Assembly: GCF_051062515.1 (NCBI RefSeq)
Contig: NZ_JAMXEK010000016.1
DNA from: Aliarcobacter sp017996075
Lineage (GTDB): Bacteria > Campylobacterota > Campylobacteria > Campylobacterales > Arcobacteraceae
DNA: 25,755 nucleotides
Direction: 5' to 3' (one strand)
Shown here: piece by piece, positions 7,957 to 16,073 of the stretch
Position numbering within the stretch: position 1 is the stretch's first letter
Layout: every line of letters starts with the position of its first letter
Notes under the pieces: model-generated
What the model was told of the DNA's origin: nothing
Database searches by the model: none
The model's input: only the letters and a program-made list of their open reading frames with translations
Made by a program: the position numbers and the translations under genes

Positions 7957-8671
7957 TATTATGTATCATCATGTCAATAGCGATAGATGTTCAAATGATT
8001 TAGCAATTTTTGAAGAGCATCTAAAATATATAAAAAACAATTTCAAAACAATTTTTCCAGGTGAAGAAATTACTTCAAAAAGTGTTTGTTTGACTTTTGA
8101 TGACGCTTATGCTGATTTTTATTTTTTGATTTTTCCACTTTTAAAAAAATATAATTTAAAAGCACTTTTGGCAATTCCATCAAAATATATTTTAGATGAT
8201 ACAGAAGAAGAAGCAGAAAATAGAATGAATTTTGAGCATAATGATTTGTTTGAAAATTATCAAAAAGCCACGTTTTGCACATATAAAGAGTTAAAACAGA
8301 TGCAAGAGAGTGGTTTAGTAGTTTTTGGTTCGCACTCACATTCTCATATTGATTTAACACAAAAAGAAGTTGATTTAGATTTAGAGTTAAGAGTTTCAAA
8401 AGAGATTTTAGAAGATAAGTTAAATACAAAAATAGATAGTTTTGTATTTCCTTTTGGAAAATATAATCAAGATATTTTAAAAGAGGCTAAAAAATATTAT
8501 AAATATAATTTTAGAATAGGAAATGCTATACATAAAGATTTTAGTGGAATTAATGGAGCAATTTATAGAGTAGATGGTGATAATTTAAAAACTGCTGATG
8601 AAATATTTAAAACTACAAAACTATTAAAATATAAATTTAAAGGAATAGTTAAAAGATTGGGCAAAAAATGA
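7946..8671 (+). CDS. Polysaccharide deacetylase (NodB homology, CE4-type)
   Basis: A 241-residue protein with the three CE4 marks. TFDD at 50-53 provides the base and metal Asp (Asp52, Asp53). HSHSH at 130-134 gives the metal His pair in HSxxH form, and FPFG follows in the third motif. No signal peptide is visible, so it probably acts in the cytoplasm, consistent with de-N-acetylating a lipid-linked core or O-unit sugar rather than peptidoglycan; that is inference. The start is a TTG (7946) with AAGGA at 7934-7938, overlapping the kinase gene by 11 bases. Two consecutive genes thus use TTG. The end overlaps the next gene by 4 bases (ATGA). Confidence 0.75.
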   Translation: MLISIMYHHVNSDRCSNDLAIFEEHLKYIKNNFKTIFPGEEITSKSVCLTFDDAYADFYFLIFPLLKKYNLKALLAIPSKYILDDTEEEAENRMNFEHNDLFENYQKATFCTYKELKQMQESGLVVFGSHSHSHIDLTQKEVDLDLELRVSKEILEDKLNTKIDSFVFPFGKYNQDILKEAKKYYKYNFRIGNAIHKDFSGINGAIYRVDGDNLKTADEIFKTTKLLKYKFKGIVKRLGKK

Positions 8672-9417
8672 ATATTAGTGTAGTTATGTTAGCAAAAAAC
8701 AATGAAAAAACTATAGAAAATAGTTTAAAAAGTTTAGTTGATTTTAATGATGTTGTTGTTTATGATAATGGTTCAACAGATGAAACTATAAATATTGCAA
8801 AAAAGTTTCCAAATGTAAATTTAATACAAGGTGATTTTAAAGGTTTTGGCTGGACAAAAAATCATGCAGCTTCTTTTGCTACAAATGATTGGATTTTAAT
8901 AATTGATAGTGATGAAGTGGTTGACGCAGAGCTTTTAGCAGAATTAAAAAATAAAAAACTGGATGAAAAAACAGTTTATAAGTTAAATTTTAAAGCTTTT
9001 TACAAAGATATTCAAGTAAAACATTGTGGGTGGAATAATCAAAAGATTAAAAGATTGTACAACAAAAATATTACAAAATATAACTCAAATGATGTTCATG
9101 AAGATATCATAACTGATAGCTTGAAAATAGAAGAGTTAAGAGGAAATGTTGAGCATTATAGTTATCATACAATCTCAGAATTTATAATAAAAGCAGACAG
9201 ATACTCAACACTTTTTGCGACAAATAATGTTGGTAAAAAATCTTCAAGTCCAGTAAAAGCTTTTTTTAATGGAATCTATTCATTTTTTAGAACATATATC
9301 TTAAAACAAGGTTTTAGAGATGGTTATGTAGGACTTGTAATTGCCTTTTCTCATATGGTTACAAATTTTTATAAATATATAAAATTATACGAATTAAATA
9401 AAGAGTTGAAAAAATGA
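8668..9417 (+). CDS. Glycosyltransferase family 2, WaaE/KdtX-like core glycosyltransferase
   Basis: A 249-residue GT-A protein. VVMLAKNNEKTI opens the fold, DNGSTDET (33-40) binds the nucleotide, and DSDE at 80-83 is the DxD motif. The arrangement of GWTKNHA (61-67) and the C-terminal FRTYILKQGFRDGYVG block resembles WaaE/KdtX enzymes, which add a beta-linked glucose to heptose I of the inner core. The location between LPS-modifying and heptosyltransferase genes supports a core role. The 4-base ATGA overlaps at both ends (8668-8671 and 9414-9417) show translational coupling. Donor identity is inferred, not shown. Confidence 0.75.
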   Translation: MNISVVMLAKNNEKTIENSLKSLVDFNDVVVYDNGSTDETINIAKKFPNVNLIQGDFKGFGWTKNHAASFATNDWILIIDSDEVVDAELLAELKNKKLDEKTVYKLNFKAFYKDIQVKHCGWNNQKIKRLYNKNITKYNSNDVHEDIITDSLKIEELRGNVEHYSYHTISEFIIKADRYSTLFATNNVGKKSSSPVKAFFNGIYSFFRTYILKQGFRDGYVGLVIAFSHMVTNFYKYIKLYELNKELKK

Positions 9418-10337
9418 ATTTACTTATAACAAGACACGATAAAATAGGGGATTTTGTAGTTACTTTACCACTTTTTAAAGCTATAAAAGAGCAGTATCCT
9501 AATACAAAAATTACAGCTTTGGTTTCAAAAATAAATTATAAATTTGCAAAAGATATTGAGTTTATAGATGATGTTATTTTATATAATACAAATGATTTTC
9601 CTAGAACTTTACAAGATATAAAATCTAAAAATTTTGATGCAAGTATTAGTGCATATATAGATACACAATTGGGAAAAATACTTTATAAAAGCGGAATTAA
9701 AAAAAGAGTTGCACCAGCAACAAAATTAGCTCAATTTTATTTCAACAAACGTATAAGACAAAGAAGAAGTAAAGCTTTAAAAACAGAGTGGCAATACAAT
9801 CTTGAATTAGCAAAAGCAATTTTCCCAGAAATTAAACTTGATTTTACAAAACCACTTTTAAATATTAAAGAGAAAAAAGAGAAAAGAGTTATTTTTCATA
9901 CTGGATTTGGTGGTAGTAGCGATGGAAACTTAAGAATTGATGATTACATAAATTTGGCTAGAAGTATTAAAAATAGCACTTATGATATAGTTTTCTCTTT
10001 TGGTCCAGATGATGAGAAAGCAAAAGATTATATTGAGGCTCATTTAGATTTTGAAGCATATATTTATGAATCAAAAGTTACTTTAATGGATTTTGCAAAA
10101 TATATAGCAAGTAGTTCTCTTTTTGTGAGTACTTCAACAGGACCTATGCATCTTGCAGGTGCTTCAAATTCTCAAACTCTCTCTTTTTTTGGAGATAGTT
10201 TGTTTGCAAGTAGTAAAAGATGGGCAACAGTAAGTGATGAAAAATATCAAAATAATTTTATGATAAATAAAAATTATACAAAAGAGCAATATTTGCAAAT
10301 AGAAAATAGGTTAAAAGAGATTTTGGATGTCAAATAA
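9414..10337 (+). CDS. Glycosyltransferase family 9 (heptosyltransferase-like)
   Basis: A 307-residue GT-B protein of the ADP-heptose:LPS heptosyltransferase family. RHDKIGDFV (7-15) places Asp13 at the catalytic base position, and STGPMHLAGA (241-250) is the donor-binding block in the C-terminal domain. The middle block that reads GSAKRW in WaaF is replaced here by GGSSDGN (166-172). This may therefore be a WaaQ-like or other GT9 enzyme rather than WaaC. It is the only other GT9 in the window besides waaF, so a heptosyltransferase I role is possible. It overlaps both neighbours in the operon. Confidence 0.72.
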   Translation: MNLLITRHDKIGDFVVTLPLFKAIKEQYPNTKITALVSKINYKFAKDIEFIDDVILYNTNDFPRTLQDIKSKNFDASISAYIDTQLGKILYKSGIKKRVAPATKLAQFYFNKRIRQRRSKALKTEWQYNLELAKAIFPEIKLDFTKPLLNIKEKKEKRVIFHTGFGGSSDGNLRIDDYINLARSIKNSTYDIVFSFGPDDEKAKDYIEAHLDFEAYIYESKVTLMDFAKYIASSSLFVSTSTGPMHLAGASNSQTLSFFGDSLFASSKRWATVSDEKYQNNFMINKNYTKEQYLQIENRLKEILDVK

Positions 10338-11397
10338 CCATTTTATTTGGGATAGTTATTCAGATCAACCAAAAGTTATAAAAGATAGAGCTTTTAAAAA
10401 AGCTACGAGAAGAAAGGAGTTAAAAGATAATTTAAAATTACTTTTTACTTCTATTTTTATTCTTCCTATTTCAATAATTATTATGAAATTTTTTAAAGGA
10501 AATGTCAAATCTTCAAATATAGATTTTATAGGTCTTGGAGTAAATCTAGATAAAGATGATGGTAAAAATACCCAACAAGATTTAGTTGAAGAGTTGGGTG
10601 TAAAGAATTTAATTATTAGATTACCTCTTAGTGATATTAAAAATATTGATTTATATTTTGAGTTTGCAAATAGTTTTAATAAAAATGAGAGAAAAAATAT
10701 TTTAATAAATGTAATTCAAGATAGATTAAATATTGAAAATAAAGAACTTTTTAAAAAAAATATTGATTTAATTTTTGATAAATTTAAAGATATATCAAAT
10801 GAATTTCAAATTGGAACTACAATAAATAGATTAAAATGGGGATTTTTTAGTACAGAAGAATTTATGAATTTTTATATGGTAGCTTCCAAAATAAAAGAGG
10901 ATAAATATTCAAATATTAAACTTTTAGGACCATCAGTTATAGATTTTGAGTACTACTACAATGCAAGAGCTATGTTTAATTTAAAAAAAATAAAATATGA
11001 TATAACTTCAGCTTTACTTTATGTAGATAGAAGAGGTGCTCCACAAAATAGTCAATATGGAATTTTTGATTTAAAAAATAAGATAGATATGCTTTTTTCA
11101 ATTGTAAAAATGAGTCCAAAAACTTTAAGTGATGATATTTATATTACAGAAGTTAATTGGCCAATATCTAATACAGCTCCATACGCACCCACAAGTGAAA
11201 AAGAGTGTGTTAGTTGTGATGACTACACAAAATATATGTTGGATTATTTTAAAATTGCACATGAATCAAAAAAAATAAAAAGAGTCTATTGGCATCAACT
11301 AATTGCTAGCGGATATGGATTAGTTGATAATAGAGATGGAAAAATTTTAAAATATCCTCAATTTTATGTTTTTAAAGAGTTATTAGAAAAAAAGTAA
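10327..11397 (+). CDS. Membrane-anchored glycoside-hydrolase-like (TIM barrel) protein of the core cluster
   Basis: A 356-residue protein with a basic cytoplasmic head, one membrane helix at about 38-54, and a large extracytoplasmic domain. The domain looks like a clan GH-A barrel. ITEVNW (273-278) resembles the strand carrying the catalytic nucleophile (Glu275). The closing GLVDNRDG and YPQFYVFKELL pattern is like GH39/GH5-type enzymes. At the usual acid/base strand the sequence reads QIGTTINRLKWG (161-172), with Asn-Arg where Asn-Glu is expected, so hydrolase activity is doubtful. Cys294 and Cys297 form a CxxC-like pair. It begins inside the GT9 gene and is last in the operon. I do not recognise a named function; the fold call is tentative. 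Confidence 0.5.
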   Translation: MSNNHFIWDSYSDQPKVIKDRAFKKATRRKELKDNLKLLFTSIFILPISIIIMKFFKGNVKSSNIDFIGLGVNLDKDDGKNTQQDLVEELGVKNLIIRLPLSDIKNIDLYFEFANSFNKNERKNILINVIQDRLNIENKELFKKNIDLIFDKFKDISNEFQIGTTINRLKWGFFSTEEFMNFYMVASKIKEDKYSNIKLLGPSVIDFEYYYNARAMFNLKKIKYDITSALLYVDRRGAPQNSQYGIFDLKNKIDMLFSIVKMSPKTLSDDIYITEVNWPISNTAPYAPTSEKECVSCDDYTKYMLDYFKIAHESKKIKRVYWHQLIASGYGLVDNRDGKILKYPQFYVFKELLEKK

Positions 11398-11546
11398 GAA
11401 TAATTTTATTTTTATAAACTCACTAAGGCTTCACGATGGGTGCCCCAAATTTTGTTTACAAAATTTGACCCTTTCGTTGTAGAATCGTTCGTTTATATAA
11501 ATAAAATACATATAAAAATAGATTTTAAAGAGAGAGAGAAAAAAAA
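11398..11546 (+). promoter_or_regulatory. Intergenic region with strong stem-loop, upstream of waaF
   Basis: This 149-base gap separates two plus-strand units. A perfect hairpin has arms CAAATTTTG (11446-11454) and CAAAATTTG (11459-11467) with a TTTA loop. It continues outward, after mismatches, with GGG (11438-11440) facing CCC (11469-11471), and ACGA (11433-11436) facing TCGT (11474-11477). The stretch 11428-11490 is visibly richer in G+C than the flanks. No U-tract follows, so it is not a classical terminator. Downstream, AT-rich DNA with TATAAA-like boxes and a purine-rich AGAGAGAG stretch (about 11531-11539) lead to the waaF ATG. It may be a dispersed repeat, a processing site or a terminator. 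Confidence 0.5.
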
Positions 11547-12485
11547 ATGAAAATATTTATAGAGATTCCTTCTTGGTTAGGAGATGCAATAATGGCAACT
11601 CCTGCTATACAAAATATTATAAAAACATATCCAAAAGCAAAAATTACACTTTTAGGCTCTTTTGTATCTACACAAGCTTTTGCTAATTATCCAAATATAG
11701 AAAAAATAATAGTTGATGATACAAAAAAAAGTGGAAATAGATATAAAAATTTAATAGTTTTAGCAAAATCAATAGGAAAAGTTGATTTAGCAATATCTTT
11801 TAGAAGAAGTTTCTCTTCAAAATTTATGATGTTTTTTATAAAAGCAAAAAATAAATTCAATTATAAAAGACTTACAAAAGATGAGATTCATCTAGCTATT
11901 CGTTATAACGATTTTGTAAATAAGGTTTTAAAATTAAACAATGAAGTAGGGGATTTAAAACTCTATTTTAAACCATTTTCTTATTCAAAACCAACTTTAG
12001 GAATAAATCCAGGAGCAACATATGGAAGTGCAAAAAGATGGTATCCTCAACATTTTGCAAAAGTTGCAATCAGGTTAGCTTCAAAGTATGATATTGTAAT
12101 TTTTGGAGGACCAACTGAAACTGATATTGCAAAAGATATTGAAAATGAATTAATAAAAAATAGTATTTTAAATTATCAAAATTTATCTGGATTAACAACT
12201 ATTCCTGAACTTATAGAAAAAATTGCAGGTTTAAGCCTGTTTATTACAAATGATAGTGGACCTATGCATATTGCAGCTGCTTATAAAGTAAAAACTGTAT
12301 CAATTTTTGGACCAACAAAATTTACTGAGACAAATCAATGGAGAAACGATAATAATGGTTTGATAGTGACAAAAAATTTAGATTGTGCACCATGTATGAA
12401 AAGAGAGTGTCCGCTAAAACATCACAACTGTATGAAACTAGTTACAGCAAATGATGTTTTAGAAGCAATTACAAAATTAACTTAA
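11547..12485 (+). CDS. waaF: LPS heptosyltransferase II
   Basis: A 312-residue GT9 enzyme that transfers L-glycero-D-manno-heptose from ADP-heptose to heptose I of the LPS core at the cytoplasmic face. PSWLGDAIMATPA (8-20) has the catalytic-base Asp13. NPGATYGSAKRWY (154-166) holds the Lys163/Trp165 donor-site pair, and NDSGPMHIAAA (235-245) is the second donor block. The C-terminal Cys280, Cys283, Cys288 and Cys295 cluster is typical of WaaF. Its donor would be made by the adjacent minus-strand hld/gmh operon. The gene ends in a 9-base convergent overlap with gmhA. It appears to have its own promoter after the 149-base gap. Confidence 0.88.
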   Translation: MKIFIEIPSWLGDAIMATPAIQNIIKTYPKAKITLLGSFVSTQAFANYPNIEKIIVDDTKKSGNRYKNLIVLAKSIGKVDLAISFRRSFSSKFMMFFIKAKNKFNYKRLTKDEIHLAIRYNDFVNKVLKLNNEVGDLKLYFKPFSYSKPTLGINPGATYGSAKRWYPQHFAKVAIRLASKYDIVIFGGPTETDIAKDIENELIKNSILNYQNLSGLTTIPELIEKIAGLSLFITNDSGPMHIAAAYKVKTVSIFGPTKFTETNQWRNDNNGLIVTKNLDCAPCMKRECPLKHHNCMKLVTANDVLEAITKLT

Positions 12486-13043
12486 TTCATTATCAATAAT
12501 TTGACAAATTGTGTGTGCAAAAAGAATATGCATCTCTTGAATTCTTGGTGTATCATTTGATGGTACAACTAAATTTATATCACAAAGTTCATTCATAGCT
12601 CCACCATCTCGTCCAGTTAATCCTAAAGTTTTGCATCCCATTTCTCTTGCTACTTTTAAAGCATTTATTACATTTTTACTATTTCCAGAAGTTGAAATTC
12701 CTATTAATAAATCACCTTTTTGTGCCAATGCTTCAACTTGTCTATCAAAAACTCTATCATATCCATAATCATTTCCAATAGCTGTTAATGCACTTGTATC
12801 TGTTGTAAGAGCAATACCAGGTAATCCTCTTCTTTCAGTTTTATATCTTCCTGTAAGCTCTGCTGCAATATGTTGTGCATCAGCTGCACTTCCACCATTT
12901 CCACAAAGTAAAATTTTATTTCCAGCTCTTAATGTTTCAACTGCAAGTTTTGAAGCTTCTAAAAGAGGTTCTTGTATAGTTTCTATTACTTTTTTTATCG
13001 TTTCTTGGTGAGCTAAAAATTCTTTAATTATTGCATTTTTCAT
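12477..13043 (-). CDS. gmhA: D-sedoheptulose 7-phosphate isomerase
   Basis: A 188-residue SIS-domain protein of exact family length. CGNGGSAADAQHIAAELTGR (47-66) is the GmhA signature, and ISTSGNSKN carries the second phosphate-binding loop. It converts sedoheptulose 7-phosphate to D-glycero-D-manno-heptose 7-phosphate, the first committed step towards ADP-heptose in the cytoplasm. It is the last gene of the minus-strand heptose operon. Its start lies 20 bases inside hldE, with AGGA 9-10 bases upstream of the ATG. Its stop overlaps the convergent waaF stop by 9 bases. Confidence 0.93.
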   Translation of the reverse strand: MKNAIIKEFLAHQETIKKVIETIQEPLLEASKLAVETLRAGNKILLCGNGGSAADAQHIAAELTGRYKTERRGLPGIALTTDTSALTAIGNDYGYDRVFDRQVEALAQKGDLLIGISTSGNSKNVINALKVAREMGCKTLGLTGRDGGAMNELCDINLVVPSNDTPRIQEMHILFAHTICQIIDNELS

Positions 13044-14460
13044 TTTCTTGTATCCTTTTTATTGTATTTGTTGTACTTTTTCCATCTACAAATTGAACAA
13101 GCTTTAACTCATCTGCTATATCTTGCCCAACAACTTCTTTACCTTCGTAATCTCCACCTTTTACTAAAACATGAGGTTTTATTAGTTTTATTAATTCATA
13201 AGGAGTCTCTTCTTCAAAAATAACTACATAATCAACACTCTCTAAAGAAGCTAAAATATACGCTCTATCATCTTGAGTATTTATTGGTCTTGTTGGACCT
13301 TTTAATTTTCTTACACTACTATCTGCATTTAATCCTAATATTAAAACATCACCATAGCTTTTTGCTACTTCTAAATATTTAACATGTCCAACATGCAAAA
13401 TATCAAAGCAACCATTTGTAAATACTATTTTTTTACCTTGACTATGTAGTTTTGAAGATAAAGTTTTAATCTCATCAAATGTTTTGATATGTGAAGTAGA
13501 GTTTGATTTGTGTAAACTATATTCATATTCATAAATTTCATCAAGTGTTGTTGTAGCACTTCCAATTTTTCCTACAACAACTCCTGCTGCTAAATTTGCA
13601 AAATATATAGCATCTTTTATATCTAAATCATTTCCTAAAGCAAAAGCAATTGAAGCAATTACTGTATCTCCAGCACCAGTTACATCATAAACTTCTCTTG
13701 CAACTGTTGGTTTAATAGTTAGTTCATCATCAAAAATTGCAATACCTTGTTCACTTAAAGTTATTAGTGAGACTTCTAATTCACATTGAGTTTTTAAACT
13801 TTTTAAAGCTTCTATTAAAGAACTTTCATCTTTTATATCAATATTTGTAGCTTCCATAGCCTCTTTTTTATTTGGAGTTAGAGTGTATGAGCCTTTATAT
13901 TTACTATAATCTTTTCCTTTTGGATCAACTAAAACTTTTATGTTGTTTTTATTTGCGATTTTTATAATCTCTTTTGTTAAATTTGTAGTTAAAACACCTT
14001 TTCCATAATCTGATAAAATTATTGAACTATATTTATCTATATTTTTCTCTAAAGTTTGAATAATCTGTTTATGACTATTTTCATTAATATCATCAATGCT
14101 TTCCATATCATATCTTAGAACTTGTTGTTGAGATGCTATAAGACGACTTTTTTTAGAAGTTTTTCTATTATTCTCAACCACTAAGTTTGATGTTGGAACA
14201 TCAATTTTTTCTAATAAACTTTTTAATTCATTTGCAACAGAGTCATTCCCAATTACACTTATTACATCAACTACGCTTCCAAGTGTCACTAAATTATTAA
14301 TAACATTTCCAGCACCACCTAAAACAGAGCTCTCTTTTTTTACATTTACTACTTGAACTGGAGCTTCAGGAGAGATTCTATCGCAACTTCCCCATAAATA
14401 GTGATCAATCATTAGATCACCAATTACAAGAATATTTGGTTTTTTATTTAGTTTTATCAT
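13024..14460 (-). CDS. hldE: Bifunctional heptose-7-phosphate kinase / heptose-1-phosphate adenylyltransferase
   Basis: A 478-residue fusion. The N-terminal PfkB/ribokinase-like kinase (about 1-315) has GGAGNV (48-53) for sugar binding and DVTGAGDT (259-266) with catalytic Asp265. The C-terminal nucleotidyltransferase (about 340-478) has FTNGCFDILHVGH (347-359), with the HxGH motif at 356-359, and LNADSSVRKLKGPTRP. The kinase makes heptose 1,7-bisphosphate; after GmhB acts, the second domain makes ADP-D-glycero-beta-D-manno-heptose. Both domains look intact. It overlaps hldD by 4 bases upstream and gmhA by 20 bases downstream, consistent with coupled translation. Confidence 0.94.
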   Translation of the reverse strand: MIKLNKKPNILVIGDLMIDHYLWGSCDRISPEAPVQVVNVKKESSVLGGAGNVINNLVTLGSVVDVISVIGNDSVANELKSLLEKIDVPTSNLVVENNRKTSKKSRLIASQQQVLRYDMESIDDINENSHKQIIQTLEKNIDKYSSIILSDYGKGVLTTNLTKEIIKIANKNNIKVLVDPKGKDYSKYKGSYTLTPNKKEAMEATNIDIKDESSLIEALKSLKTQCELEVSLITLSEQGIAIFDDELTIKPTVAREVYDVTGAGDTVIASIAFALGNDLDIKDAIYFANLAAGVVVGKIGSATTTLDEIYEYEYSLHKSNSTSHIKTFDEIKTLSSKLHSQGKKIVFTNGCFDILHVGHVKYLEVAKSYGDVLILGLNADSSVRKLKGPTRPINTQDDRAYILASLESVDYVVIFEEETPYELIKLIKPHVLVKGGDYEGKEVVGQDIADELKLVQFVDGKSTTNTIKRIQENEKCNN

Positions 14461-15464
14461 TTTACCTCTTCTGCAAATAATCTTTTTATTTCAGGTATAT
14501 AAGCTTTTATTCCATCTTCTAAACTAAATCTTGGTTCATAATCTAAAAATTTTTTAGTCGTTAAAATATTTGCTTCTGTAAAAAATTGGTAAGAACCAAC
14601 ATAAGGATTTGGTATGTACTCTTTTCCATTATCTATTTCAAGCTCTTTTTGTAAAATATTTACAATATCCTCAAAACTTCTAGCATTTCCAGTTCCAACA
14701 TTATAAACACCAGATTTTTTAGGTTTACAAGCTTTAATATTTGCTTGAATAATATCTTCAATGTATATAAAATCTCTTAATATTTTATCACTTCCTTCAA
14801 AAAGTTTTGGAGTGAGTTCTTTTAGAATTTGATGACCAAATTGCACTACCATTGAAGCTGTTTTATTTTTAAAAAACTCTTTTGGACCATAAACATTAAA
14901 ATATTTTAATCCAACTATAGAAATTGGTAAATCTTTTTTTAAATATTCGTAAGTTATGTTATCCATCATAACTTTTGAAAAACCATAAACATTATTTGGT
15001 TTTTCAAAACCAACTTCAAATCTATCACTGTCTCCATATGTTGCAGCACTTGAAGCATAAATCATATTTGCTCTATGTTTAATAGCAATTTTTAATAAAT
15101 CTTCATAAGCATTAACATTTGTTTTAATCATAATATCTTGCTCAATTGCAGTTGTATCAGAAATTGCTGCTTGATGGAAAATATAATCAAATTTATAATT
15201 ATTTTCTAGAGATTTTAATAGTTTCTTATCATTTATATCTCCACTAATAACAACTCCATTAAATCCTAAAAGATTTTTAAAATGACCAAAACTTTTTAAA
15301 TTTCCATTTGAAAAAGTCTCTCCACTTCTAAAACAATCTAAAACCACTATTTTTGATTCTGGAAAGTTTTTTTGAAAATAAAAAGCTAAATTTGAACCTA
15401 TAAACCCAGCTCCACCAGTTATTAAAATTGTTTTTTTATTAAAATTTATATTGTTATATTTCAT
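14457..15464 (-). CDS. hldD: ADP-L-glycero-D-manno-heptose 6-epimerase
   Basis: A 335-residue extended-SDR enzyme. GGAGFIGS (17-24) binds the dinucleotide. SSAATYGDS (138-146) and the catalytic YGFSK (Tyr160, Lys164) complete the active site. HQAAISDTTAIEQD (97-110) is a characteristic HldD stretch. It epimerises ADP-D-glycero- to ADP-L-glycero-D-manno-heptose, the donor for heptosyltransferases such as WaaF. AGGA precedes the ATG. It follows gmhB by only 6 bases. Confidence 0.93.
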   Translation of the reverse strand: MKYNNINFNKKTILITGGAGFIGSNLAFYFQKNFPESKIVVLDCFRSGETFSNGNLKSFGHFKNLLGFNGVVISGDINDKKLLKSLENNYKFDYIFHQAAISDTTAIEQDIMIKTNVNAYEDLLKIAIKHRANMIYASSAATYGDSDRFEVGFEKPNNVYGFSKVMMDNITYEYLKKDLPISIVGLKYFNVYGPKEFFKNKTASMVVQFGHQILKELTPKLFEGSDKILRDFIYIEDIIQANIKACKPKKSGVYNVGTGNARSFEDIVNILQKELEIDNGKEYIPNPYVGSYQFFTEANILTTKKFLDYEPRFSLEDGIKAYIPEIKRLFAEEVK

Positions 15465-15470
15465 ATTTTC

Positions 15471-15986
15471 CTACTTTTTTATATATTTTACTGAATCTAG
15501 TAATGATTTTGCAACTAAAAAATCTTTACTATCTACTACATCTTCACTTATTAAAATTCTGTTTGGAATATTACCATTTTTTGCACACTCAATGTCACTT
15601 ATTTTATCACCAATTAACCAAGAATTATTTAAGTTTATTTCAAAATCGTTTAAAGATTGTAAAATCATTCCAGTTTTTGGTTTTCTGCAAGAACAATTAT
15701 CATCTGGATTATGTGGACAATAATATAGATTTAAAATATCAATATCTTCTTTTTTAAACTCATTTCTCATATATTTAGTAAGCTCTAAAAACTCATCTTC
15801 ACTATAATAGTTTCTTCCAATTCCAGATTGATTTGTAACAACAATAAGTTCATATCCAAGAGCTAAAAACTCTTTACAAGCTTCAAAAACTCCATTTACA
15901 AATTTAAAATTCTCAATTTTACTAACATATCCAAAATCTTCATTTATAACTCCATCTCTGTCAAGATAGATAATCTTTTTTTGCAT
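15471..15986 (-). CDS. gmhB: D-glycero-beta-D-manno-heptose 1,7-bisphosphate 7-phosphatase
   Basis: A 171-residue HAD phosphatase. The DRDGVIN motif has Asp9 as nucleophile and Asp11 as acid/base. VVTNQSGIGR (49-58) is motif II, and a zinc-binding CPHNPDDNCSC loop uses Cys90, His92, Cys98 and Cys100. GDKISDIECAKN carries the metal-binding acidic motif. It removes the C7 phosphate so the adenylyltransferase domain of HldE can act. It is the promoter-proximal gene of the minus-strand heptose operon. AAGGA lies about 8 bases upstream of the start. Confidence 0.92.
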   Translation of the reverse strand: MQKKIIYLDRDGVINEDFGYVSKIENFKFVNGVFEACKEFLALGYELIVVTNQSGIGRNYYSEDEFLELTKYMRNEFKKEDIDILNLYYCPHNPDDNCSCRKPKTGMILQSLNDFEINLNNSWLIGDKISDIECAKNGNIPNRILISEDVVDSKDFLVAKSLLDSVKYIKK

Positions 15987-16073
15987 ATAACATATCCTTA
16001 CAATTTAAGTTTAAATAATATCATAAAGCACTTTTAACTATAATTACAACTTTAAAAATAGGAAAACTAAATT
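15987..16073. promoter_or_regulatory. Divergent promoter region, gmhB operon and GT-B-like gene
   Basis: An 87-base AT-rich gap between divergently read genes. On the plus strand, TATAAT at 16039-16044 is a consensus -10 and AGGAA near 16059-16063 is a ribosome-binding site 10 bases before the ATG. No clear -35 lies at 16-18 bases. On the minus strand a TATTAT around 16014-16023 is a candidate -10 for the heptose operon, with AAGGA near its start codon. Confidence 0.45.

Noticed and set aside
15451..15757. Two overlapping plus-strand frames across the gmhB/hldD junction
   Set aside because: Both are antisense to enzymes with intact catalytic motifs and have no family features.
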